Shown here: one piece after another, positions 51,442 through 58,895 of the stretch
Numbering within the stretch: position 1 is the stretch's first letter
Layout of the letters: each line of letters begins with the position of its first letter
NCBI RefSeq assembly: GCF_005771535.1
Contig: NZ_VANU01000001.1
Coordinates: 124,001-188,000, forward strand
Origin: Arcobacter arenosus
Lineage (GTDB): Bacteria; Campylobacterota; Campylobacteria; Campylobacterales; Arcobacteraceae
Direction: 5' to 3'
Length of the DNA: 64,000 nucleotides
Program-made: the position numbers and the translations under genes
Notes under the pieces: model-generated
What the model was told of the DNA's origin: nothing
The model's database searches: none
Seen by the model: the letters and a program-made list of their open reading frames with translations, nothing else

Positions 51442-52632
51442 CTATAATCTCTTTTGTTCATCTGTCATTATTGTCTTAGCAAAAAATAAAAGAATAATTC
51501 CTAAAAATACTATAAATGCTGTCAAATATAAAGAGTAATCATAACTTCCATATTTTTCAATAAAATAAACTGAATACAATGGTGCTATAACTTGTCCTAA
51601 ACCATAAGAAGTTGTAACTGCTCCCATTAAAATAACAGGATTACTTCCAGCTAATTTACCACTTAAATTCATAAACAAGCCAACAAGTCCAACAAATGTA
51701 CCACCATATAAAACCCCACTAAGTAGATTCATATAAATATTTGTTGTAAAAGTTGGAATTAATATTCCTATCATTTGAACAAATAAGGCAATAATTATAA
51801 TATTTACACTTCCCTTTCTTGATGCAAGATTCATCCAAATAATACATGAAGGGATTCCAGCAAGCCCAACTAAAGTCCATGTTAAATTTCCATATCCCTC
51901 AAGACCTTCAAGGGTATTAATTATATCAGGTAAAAATGTTGCTTGTACTACAAACCCTACCCCTTCTGTAAAGTAAGCGATGATAATTAAAATTACAAAG
52001 GGAGTAAATAAAGAAAAATCAAATTTGTGTTTTACAACTTGTGTTTTTACTTTTTTATCAAAGCATAAAATATACATAGCGTATATTGATGCTAAAATAG
52101 CAAAAGCACTTAAAACTAACCAAGAACTTTTCCAATCATTACCACTACTTAAAACTGCACGACTAACTAAATCAGTTGTTAAAATTGAAAAACCAATTCC
52201 ACTAAAATGTATCCCCATTGCTTTTGTTTTATTTTCAAAATTTAGTTTTGTCATTACAATAGCAGAGCCAACCACAAAAGCCATAGCAGCACCAAAACCT
52301 GCAATAATTCTACTTATAAACCAAATTGTTTCATTTTCAGTTACACCTAAAATAAAGGTAGTCAATATACATAAAACTATACCCATTCTAAAAAGTAATA
52401 CTTTTTGATTTATATCTTTTATAAACATAGAAAAAATTGAGCCACTTAAATATCCTGCAAAATTAACAGCAGCTAAAAGACCAGCAAAAGTTACAGTTAA
52501 AAAACCTTCAAGCATAGGTGGCAAAAGGGAAGTAAAAGCAAACCTTGCAACACCAAGTCCTATAATTACTGAAATAATCCCAGCTATTAATATAGATAAA
52601 TTATTGTTTCTATCTAATAGATTTAGATTCAT
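51442..52632 (-). CDS. YbfB/YjiJ family MFS transporter
   Basis: A 396-residue protein with 12 predicted membrane helices. The opening IISVIIGLGVARFAFTSLLPPML and the FAGYLSGS, AGFGAAMAFVVGSAIV stretches are typical of the YbfB/YjiJ group of major-facilitator carriers. Substrate unknown. It starts by TAATG overlap with the upstream tautomerase gene, so the two act together. Confidence 0.85.
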   Translation of the reverse strand: MNLNLLDRNNNLSILIAGIISVIIGLGVARFAFTSLLPPMLEGFLTVTFAGLLAAVNFAGYLSGSIFSMFIKDINQKVLLFRMGIVLCILTTFILGVTENETIWFISRIIAGFGAAMAFVVGSAIVMTKLNFENKTKAMGIHFSGIGFSILTTDLVSRAVLSSGNDWKSSWLVLSAFAILASIYAMYILCFDKKVKTQVVKHKFDFSLFTPFVILIIIAYFTEGVGFVVQATFLPDIINTLEGLEGYGNLTWTLVGLAGIPSCIIWMNLASRKGSVNIIIIALFVQMIGILIPTFTTNIYMNLLSGVLYGGTFVGLVGLFMNLSGKLAGSNPVILMGAVTTSYGLGQVIAPLYSVYFIEKYGSYDYSLYLTAFIVFLGIILLFFAKTIMTDEQKRL

Positions 52633-52838
52633 TAATCACCTTTTCTAATATTAGTAATAGTTTTTCCACCAATTGCATAATTATCTGTAGAAATCTCTTC
52701 AATTGTTACAACACAAGTTTTTTCACCTCTATTAAAAACCTCTACAAAGGCATCCGTTAATTTTTTTGCTAAAAGTTCTTTTTGTTCTTTTGTTGCTCCA
52801 CCATCTTCATGGGTCATTTTTACATTAATTATTGGCAT
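52632..52838 (-). CDS. 4-oxalocrotonate tautomerase-like protein
   Basis: A 68-residue protein with the N-terminal MPIINVKMTHEDGGATKEQK. After Met removal Pro1 is the catalytic base of tautomerases. The downstream VVTIEEISTDNYAIGGKTI keeps the usual second half. It may tautomerise a keto-enol intermediate from aromatic breakdown or a detoxification route. It is the first gene of a tautomerase-MFS operon divergent from the LysR gene. Confidence 0.85.
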   Translation of the reverse strand: MPIINVKMTHEDGGATKEQKELLAKKLTDAFVEVFNRGEKTCVVTIEEISTDNYAIGGKTITNIRKGD

Positions 52839-52896
52839 AAATACTCCTTAAAAGATTTCAACAGCGAATTGTTGTTAAATATTTTTTGTGTATACT

Positions 52897-52950
52897 ATCA
52901 CTAAATGTGATATAGTGTCAAATACTAAATCGTGATATGTGATATAAGGA
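52897..52950. promoter_or_regulatory. LysR-type operator region between divergent genes
   Basis: ATCAC-TAAAT-GTGAT at 52897-52911 is a perfect interrupted dyad with the T-N11-A pattern bound by LysR regulators. Further GTGATAT half-sites follow at about 52932-52945. It lies between the tautomerase operon and the LysR gene and probably serves both. Confidence 0.6.
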
Positions 52951-52958
52951 TTAGTGAT

Positions 52959-53786
52959 ATGGATTCAAATTTACTAAAAATATTTATAAGTGTAGCAAAC
53001 AACAAAAGTATCTCCCTAGGGGCAAATGAGCTTGGTTTTGCTCAATCAAATGTAACATCTAGAATAAAACAATTAGAAAAATCTTTAGATTGCACTCTTT
53101 TTCATAGAGTTCCAAAGGGTGTGATTTTGACAAATGAAGGGGAACGACTTTATAAACATGCAGTTGAAATAGTAAAAAAAGTTGAAGTAGCCATATCTGA
53201 TATACAAAATCAACAACACCAAAAAAAGTTAATAGTTGGCTCAACAGATTGTAATGCGGCAGTTAGAATATCTTCTTTTTTAATGAAACTCCATGAAGAT
53301 TTTCCAAAGATGCAGATGGAATTATTAACAGGGACAACAAGAGATATGATTCAATTGATTCTAAATTATAAAGTAGATATCGCCTTTGTTAGTGGAGAAC
53401 CTAAAGATGATGAATTGATTGTCTTAAAAAAGTATGAAGAAGAGATAGCAATATTAGAACCAAAAGAGGAAAATACTCCTAATGTAATTTTATCATTCAA
53501 AGAAGGTTGTGCCTATGATGAATTTTTAAAAAACTATTATCAAAAAAAAGGTGAAAACATAGAAAAAAGTCTCTCTTTTGGTAGTTTAGAAACAATCCTT
53601 GCTTGTGTAAAATCAGGAATGGGTAAAACCCTACTTCCCACAAACCTAGTAGAAAAACTTGGCTTTATTAATGATGTTAAAATTACAAAATTAGATAAAA
53701 AAACAGCATATATCCCAACTTGTTTAGTTTGTAGAAAAGATTATGTTCCAAAGATTAGTAATTATTTGATCAATATGAAATTTTAA
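52959..53786 (+). CDS. LysR family transcriptional regulator
   Basis: About 275 residues. The winged helix is MDSNLLKIFISVANNKSI, SLGANELGFAQSNVTSRIKQLEK and FHRVPKGVILTNEGERLY. The effector domain is from about 85 on. AAGGA lies nine bases before the ATG at 52959; the longer frame from 52932 would place the winged helix too far inside. It is a paralogue of the LysR at 28629. It is divergent from the tautomerase-MFS operon and followed after 11 bases by a cupin gene. Confidence 0.9.
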   Translation: MDSNLLKIFISVANNKSISLGANELGFAQSNVTSRIKQLEKSLDCTLFHRVPKGVILTNEGERLYKHAVEIVKKVEVAISDIQNQQHQKKLIVGSTDCNAAVRISSFLMKLHEDFPKMQMELLTGTTRDMIQLILNYKVDIAFVSGEPKDDELIVLKKYEEEIAILEPKEENTPNVILSFKEGCAYDEFLKNYYQKKGENIEKSLSFGSLETILACVKSGMGKTLLPTNLVEKLGFINDVKITKLDKKTAYIPTCLVCRKDYVPKISNYLINMKF

Positions 53787-53797
53787 AAGGCTAGAAA

Positions 53798-54418
53798 ATG
53801 ATAAATATAGAATACGATAAAGCAATTTTTTTAGATGAAGCTAATTTGAGATGGCAAGATGATGATATTTTAAATTGTTCAAAAAAGATTTTTTCTTTAG
53901 ATGATGATAAAGAAACATCATTAATAAAAATTGAAAAAGATTCAACATTTCATAATAGCAATAAAGTCAATAGTGTTGAGATTTTTGTTTTAGATGGAAT
54001 TTATTCAAATGAATTTGGTAGTTTTAAAAAAGGAACTTATCTAAAACTTCCTAGAGAGGATGAATCAAAAATTACCTCAACTACAGGATGTGAAATCTTC
54101 AAAAAAACAAACTACAAACAAAACACCGTTGAGACTTCTATAGTTGATACTTCTAATACATATTGGTCTCAAGGGCAAGGAAATCTAGAAGTTATGCCAC
54201 TATCAGATCAAACTGCTTTAGTAAAATGGCCAAGAGATGAAGTTTTTGTTCCCCATACACACTGGGGTGGCGAAGAGATATTTGTTTTAAAAGGGACATT
54301 TATGGATGAACATGGGGAATATAAAATTGGAACATGGCTTAGAAATCCACATTTAAGTAAACACTTTCCATATGTGAAAGAGGAGACTATAATCTTTGTA
54401 AAAACAGGGCACTTATAA
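53798..54418 (+). CDS. Double-cupin protein (ChrR cupin-like)
   Basis: A 206-residue protein with two tandem cupin halves. The first contains VEIFVLDGIYSNEFGSFKKGTYLKLP; the second contains HTHWGGEEIFVLKGTFMDEHG (with His and Glu metal ligands) and YKIGTWLRNPHLSKHFP. Only the second half has the full metal motif. It resembles cupins of anti-sigma factor ChrR but has no zinc-binding anti-sigma domain. It is likely co-transcribed with the LysR gene and may act on the same substrate as the tautomerase. Confidence 0.72.
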   Translation: MINIEYDKAIFLDEANLRWQDDDILNCSKKIFSLDDDKETSLIKIEKDSTFHNSNKVNSVEIFVLDGIYSNEFGSFKKGTYLKLPREDESKITSTTGCEIFKKTNYKQNTVETSIVDTSNTYWSQGQGNLEVMPLSDQTALVKWPRDEVFVPHTHWGGEEIFVLKGTFMDEHGEYKIGTWLRNPHLSKHFPYVKEETIIFVKTGHL

Positions 54419-54429
54419 TAAGTACCCTA

Positions 54430-55026
54430 CTAATATCCTAACTCTTCATTTACAATAATTATTGAAATTCGATTCTGTACATCTGCTTTTATATAAGTAA
54501 ATTTATTTGCAATATTATCAAGATTGTGTCTTGGTTCTTTTCCCATCTCAATTGATTTTGAATTCATTCTATCAACATTTTTAACTGCCGCAACCTCCAT
54601 AAGTCTTTTAAAACCCTCATCAAGATTTTCAACTATTTTGTTAATACCAATTACAACTAAAACTTTTTTAGGACCAAAGATTAATGCAGCTACTCTATTT
54701 CCACTTCCATCTGCATTTACAAGTTTTCCATCTTTTGTTAGGGCATTTGTTCCTGTAACATAAAGATCAGTTAACATCCCTTCCCTTCTTCTTTTGGTAT
54801 TCTCTTCCATTGAAATACCATTTTCATATTGATTAAAAAGTGTAATATTTTTATTATTTACAATCTCATCAAGTAAACCTATCTCACTAACTGTTGTAGA
54901 ACCACCCAAACCTACACTCATACCATCTTTTATAAAAGTTTTTGATAATTCTAAAGCTTCTTGTCTAGTTTGTACAAAATATGGGTCGTATCCACATTGT
55001 TTTAGTGTATCAAGTAGCTGTTGCAT
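54430..55026 (-). CDS. LUD domain protein (LutC/YkgG-like)
   Basis: A 198-residue protein with the DUF162/LUD features MSVGLGGSTTVSEIGLLDEI, TGTNALTKDGKLVNADGSGNRVAALIFGPKKVLVVIG. LUD proteins are subunits of lactate utilisation complexes, but stand-alone members of this type are common and their activity is unclear. It overlaps the TRAP permease gene by 17 bases, so it is coupled to transport. No LutA or LutB partner is in the window. Confidence 0.82.
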   Translation of the reverse strand: MQQLLDTLKQCGYDPYFVQTRQEALELSKTFIKDGMSVGLGGSTTVSEIGLLDEIVNNKNITLFNQYENGISMEENTKRRREGMLTDLYVTGTNALTKDGKLVNADGSGNRVAALIFGPKKVLVVIGINKIVENLDEGFKRLMEVAAVKNVDRMNSKSIEMGKEPRHNLDNIANKFTYIKADVQNRISIIIVNEELGY

Positions 55027-56977
55027 GTAATTCCTTTTTCTGAACTTTATAGGTAATTTTATGATAAAGCATTGCTAAAATAAATAAAATTATTCCAATT
55101 ATATGATTATTTTGAACAATTTCAAAAACTGTTTCATAACCAATCATAGTATCAGGACTTAATAACATTAATGACGCAAAAGCAAAAATAACCCTTTCAA
55201 CAATATTTGTTTTTTTGTCCCAAAAACCTTCCATGGCAATTGCAAAGGCTAAGATTCCAAATAAACCAAAAACAAAAACTTCAAGTTTTTCAAATAAAGT
55301 TCCAGTTACAAGTGGTGTAAAAGCAAATAATAGTGGAACTATATACATACCTTTTCCAACTTTCCAAGACATAAAACCTGTTTTCATTGGTGGTGTTTTT
55401 GCAATAGCTGCTGCTGCAAAGGCCGCAAGACAAACTGGCGGAGTAAGGTTTGAATCTTGTGATAACCAAAAGATTATCAAGTGAGCTGCAAGTAGATACA
55501 TAGCAACTTCAGGCATTTCAATACCTGCATTTACAAGTGCAGCCATCTCTGGACTTAACATAAGACCTACAAGTGCTGGTGCACATAAAACTGATAAAAC
55601 CACATATGATGCAGTTACAGGTAATCCCATCCCCAAAATTAAAGAAGCTAAGGCTACTAAAATTAAAGCTACAAGCAATGAATTATTTGACCATTCAATA
55701 ATTAATTGTGAAAAAGTGATTCCAACTCCAGTAATATTAATAACTCCAACTATAATACCAACTGCTACAAGTAAAACACCTGTTACAACCATATTTTGTG
55801 CACCTAAAGCTAAAGCCTCTAAGATTTGTTTTAAACCCATTCTTTTTGTTTTTGTTAAATATGAAGCTACAATAATTGCAACTATTGAGATTCCAGCAGA
55901 ATATGTTGGTGAAAATCCATAAATCAAAAGTCCAACCAAAGTTACAAGTGGAATTAAAAAATGTGCTCCTTCTCTTAAAATAGCTTTTATATCTACATTT
56001 TCTGCTTCACCTTTAATATTATGCTCTTTTGCATGAATATGGATATAAAAAGAGATAGAAGCAAAATATAAAATTGCAGGTAAAACTGAAACTGAAATAA
56101 TTGTTACAAAAGGAATATGGGTCATTTGAGCCATAATAAAAGCCCCTGCTCCCATAATTGGAGGCATAATTTGTCCACCTGTACTTGCTGCTGTTTCAAC
56201 TGCTGCGGCAAAGGTTGGTTTAAAACCTGATTTTTTCATCATAGGAATTGTAATTGACCCAGTTGAAACTGTATTTGCAACAGCAGACCCTGAAATAGTT
56301 CCCATAAGTGCTGATGAGAATACTGCAACATGACCTGTTCCACCTGTATATTTTGAAGTAACTCCTTTTGCTAAATCAACAATAAAGTCCCCTGCACCAG
56401 ATTTAAGTAAAAATGCAGCAAATAAAATAAACATAAAAACATATGTTGATGAAATAGTTGCAATAGAGCCAAACATCCCCTCACTTGTATAGAACATTCT
56501 ATATAAAAATCTTTCAGGAGTCATCCCTCCAAAGGCAAAAACACCCTCAAAATATTGTCCTAAAAATAGTAAATATGCTATACAAAAAGTGATAATTGCT
56601 GGAATAATATATCCCGTTGATTTCCTAACCATTTCAATTGCAAGACCAATTGTCATAGAAGCAACTATAATATCACTTACTCTCATTTCACCATTTGCCT
56701 CAGCATATAATGACTCTTCAAAAAATGCCATATAAAAAAATGTTACCAATGATAAAACTGCAAAAATAATATTAGCCAATGAAACTTCTTCTTTATGTTC
56801 ATTGTCGTTTCTTATAGCTTCATATGTTAGAAACCCAAGAGAAGCGAGAAGTGCAAAGTGTGCAGAGTTAAACCATAAATCACTAATACCTCCAAAAACA
56901 TTTATATAAAAATGAAATAGTGATATAAAAATTGCATATACAAAAGTGATTTCTTTAAAATATTTAATTTTGATCAT
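55010..56977 (-). CDS. TRAP transporter permease, fused 4TM/12TM (TAXI type)
   Basis: A 655-residue membrane protein joining the small and large TRAP subunits. About four helices in the first 130 residues precede the DctM-like part with FAAFLLKSGAGDFIVDLAKG, GHVAVFSSALMGTISGSAVANTVSTG and ETAASTGGQIMPPIMGAGAFIMAQ. It uses an ion gradient to import a small organic acid delivered by the TAXI protein encoded upstream. AAGGATTAATA precedes the ATG. Confidence 0.92.
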   Translation of the reverse strand: MIKIKYFKEITFVYAIFISLFHFYINVFGGISDLWFNSAHFALLASLGFLTYEAIRNDNEHKEEVSLANIIFAVLSLVTFFYMAFFEESLYAEANGEMRVSDIIVASMTIGLAIEMVRKSTGYIIPAIITFCIAYLLFLGQYFEGVFAFGGMTPERFLYRMFYTSEGMFGSIATISSTYVFMFILFAAFLLKSGAGDFIVDLAKGVTSKYTGGTGHVAVFSSALMGTISGSAVANTVSTGSITIPMMKKSGFKPTFAAAVETAASTGGQIMPPIMGAGAFIMAQMTHIPFVTIISVSVLPAILYFASISFYIHIHAKEHNIKGEAENVDIKAILREGAHFLIPLVTLVGLLIYGFSPTYSAGISIVAIIVASYLTKTKRMGLKQILEALALGAQNMVVTGVLLVAVGIIVGVINITGVGITFSQLIIEWSNNSLLVALILVALASLILGMGLPVTASYVVLSVLCAPALVGLMLSPEMAALVNAGIEMPEVAMYLLAAHLIIFWLSQDSNLTPPVCLAAFAAAAIAKTPPMKTGFMSWKVGKGMYIVPLLFAFTPLVTGTLFEKLEVFVFGLFGILAFAIAMEGFWDKKTNIVERVIFAFASLMLLSPDTMIGYETVFEIVQNNHIIGIILFILAMLYHKITYKVQKKELHATAT

Positions 56978-57061
56978 TTATTAATCCTTCCAAAATTCCT
57001 ATTTATCAAAGGCACTATTTAATAGTAACTTTCATAAAGAGGAAAATCCTCTTTATGTTTT

Positions 57062-58075
57062 TTATTTGATAATTAAAGCATCAGGAATATTAATACCTTG
57101 CTCTTTGTAGTATTTAGCAGCACCTGGGTGTAATGGCATTGGTAAACCATCAATCGCTTTTTGTAAAGACATAGCTTTAGTTGCTTTATGAACTGTATTT
57201 AAAAACGGTAAGTTTTCATAAATTGTTTTAGTAAGTAAATATACAGTCTCTTCTGGTGTATCTTTTGTAACAACTAATAAGTTTGGTTGTGCAATTGTAT
57301 TAATATCTTTATCTTGTCCTGGATAAGTTCCCGCTTTAATAGTAAATGGAGTCCATACAGGATAGTTTGCATTAATTTTTGCTAAATCATCAGCATCAAA
57401 ATCAAGAACTTTTATATTATCATTTCCAATTGATGCAAAAGCATTAGTAACAGCAGATGTTGGAGGTCCTGATGGTGTATTCATACCTTGTACTTTTCCA
57501 TCTTGAAGTGCAGTTGAACTTGGAGAGTAACCTAAGTATTGTACATCCATTTTATTATAATCAATTCCAAGTGAATCCATAATTGTTTCAGCAGATACCC
57601 TAGACCCAGAGTTTCTTCCACCAATTGAGAATCTTTCACCATAAAGATTTTTTAAATCTTTGATATTTCCAGTTTTTGCAAAATCTGATTTAATTGTGAA
57701 TTGCTCAACATTTTGCCAAAGCATTGTTACAGATCTTAAATCTTTTTTTGGTTTCCCATCATATTTAGCTTTTCCCTGCCATGCCATTGAACCAAATAGA
57801 CCTTGTAAAATACTAAAGTTTACTTCACCATTTTCCATCATACTAACATTTTCACCTGAACCTGCACTTGTAATTGCAGAAAATGTGATGTTATTTGTCT
57901 TTGCTAATTTAAGTGAAGCTATTGTTGCAATTCCAACTCCAACAGGATAAAAAGTTCCACCTGTACTTGCAGTTGCAATTACATATTTTTCCTCTTTTTT
58001 TGCATTTGCAGATGTAAGAAGTGCTGCAGTTAGCATAGAACCAATCGCTAGTTTTTTTAGTAAATTCATTCTCAT
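57062..58075 (-). CDS. TAXI family TRAP solute-binding protein
   Basis: About 337 residues with a signal peptide ending TSANA-KK. The domain opens VIATASTGGTFYPVGVGIAT, the TAXI signature, with GSGENVSMMENGEVNFSILQ, RFSIGGRNSGSRVSAETIM and LYGERF. It binds the ligand in the periplasm; TAXI proteins often carry glutamate, glutamine or other dicarboxylates, so the ligand here is not fixed. AAGGAGATTAC decides the ATG at 58075. A tandem repeat at -35 and a TATACT box lie upstream. Confidence 0.92.
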   Translation of the reverse strand: MRMNLLKKLAIGSMLTAALLTSANAKKEEKYVIATASTGGTFYPVGVGIATIASLKLAKTNNITFSAITSAGSGENVSMMENGEVNFSILQGLFGSMAWQGKAKYDGKPKKDLRSVTMLWQNVEQFTIKSDFAKTGNIKDLKNLYGERFSIGGRNSGSRVSAETIMDSLGIDYNKMDVQYLGYSPSSTALQDGKVQGMNTPSGPPTSAVTNAFASIGNDNIKVLDFDADDLAKINANYPVWTPFTIKAGTYPGQDKDINTIAQPNLLVVTKDTPEETVYLLTKTIYENLPFLNTVHKATKAMSLQKAIDGLPMPLHPGAAKYYKEQGINIPDALIIK

Positions 58076-58102
58076 GTAATCTCCTTTTTTTATTACAATG
58101 AA

Positions 58103-58108
58103 AGTATA
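58103..58108 (-). promoter_or_regulatory. -10 box of the TAXI-TRAP operon
   Basis: Minus-strand TATACT, about 28 bases before the ATG. The 11-bp tandem repeat sits 16 bases upstream, at the -35 position. Confidence 0.55.
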
Positions 58109-58124
58109 ACACAAAAACTACATA

Positions 58125-58146
58125 ATTGTTTCAAAATTGTTTCAAA
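58125..58146 (-). promoter_or_regulatory. Tandem 11-bp operator, probable response-regulator site
   Basis: Two exact copies of TTTGAAACAAT (minus strand) abut at 58146-58136 and 58135-58125. An 11-bp period is one helical turn and typical of OmpR-family binding. A 14-base stretch, TGAAACAATTTTGA, occurs again at 61561-61548 before the kinase gene. Confidence 0.6.
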
Positions 58147-58187
58147 ATATTTAAATTTATTTTACAATAACCATAAAAAGGGCATTT

Positions 58188-58895
58188 TTATTCTATTATA
58201 TATCCCATTCCTTTTTTTGAAACTATAAAATCATCCTTTGATATCTTATCTTTAACTCTTTTTATAACGGTTCTAAGTGTAGCATCTGAAGTTTTAGAAT
58301 CATTCCAAACTGACTTTTTTAAATACTCATTTGTAATAATTTCACCTTTTTTACAAATCATTGCATCTAATAAAAGTGTCTCTTTTTTTGAAAGATTAAC
58401 TAATTCATCTTTATCATATAAAAGTTTTTTATCTTTACTATAAAAATATGTTTCGTTTATTTTTAATAAATCATTATCTACTTTTTCTATCTTTTCATTT
58501 TTTTCAAGTATAGATTTTTTTACTTTTTTTAGAATTTCCATTATATTTTCTACAACAAGTGGTTTCACAAAATAGCTTATCACATTTAGATTTATTGACC
58601 TAAACAAATACTCTTCATCTTTATAAGCAGAGACAATTATAAACTTTTGATTCTCATTTTGTTGTGTGATTTTTTCAAGCATTGAAAGTCCATCAAGTTG
58701 TGGCATTCTAATATCAGTAACAATTACATCAAAAAGTTTTCCCTTTTTTAAATTTTCACTAAATATATTTAATCCCTCTAAGCCATTTGAAGCAACTTCA
58801 ACCTCATCAAAAACTGTATCTAAATAAAACTGCAAAATCTCTCTTGCATCATCTTCATCTTCTACAAGTAAAACTCTAGTGATTGAACTACTCAT
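58188..58895 (-). CDS. OmpR-family response regulator
   Basis: About 235 residues. The receiver has RVLLVEDEDDAREIL, the phospho-Asp in VIVTDIRMPQLDGLSML, SAYKDEEYL and VKPLVVEN. The C-terminal winged helix ends with ETLLLDAMICKKGEIITNEYLKKSVW and RTVIKRVKDKI. AAGGA seven bases before the ATG at 58895 decides the start; a first ATG at 58901 is only one base from it. It overlaps the kinase gene by eight bases and is the likely activator of the TAXI-TRAP operon next to it. Confidence 0.9.
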   Translation of the reverse strand: MSSSITRVLLVEDEDDAREILQFYLDTVFDEVEVASNGLEGLNIFSENLKKGKLFDVIVTDIRMPQLDGLSMLEKITQQNENQKFIIVSAYKDEEYLFRSINLNVISYFVKPLVVENIMEILKKVKKSILEKNEKIEKVDNDLLKINETYFYSKDKKLLYDKDELVNLSKKETLLLDAMICKKGEIITNEYLKKSVWNDSKTSDATLRTVIKRVKDKISKDDFIVSKKGMGYIIE

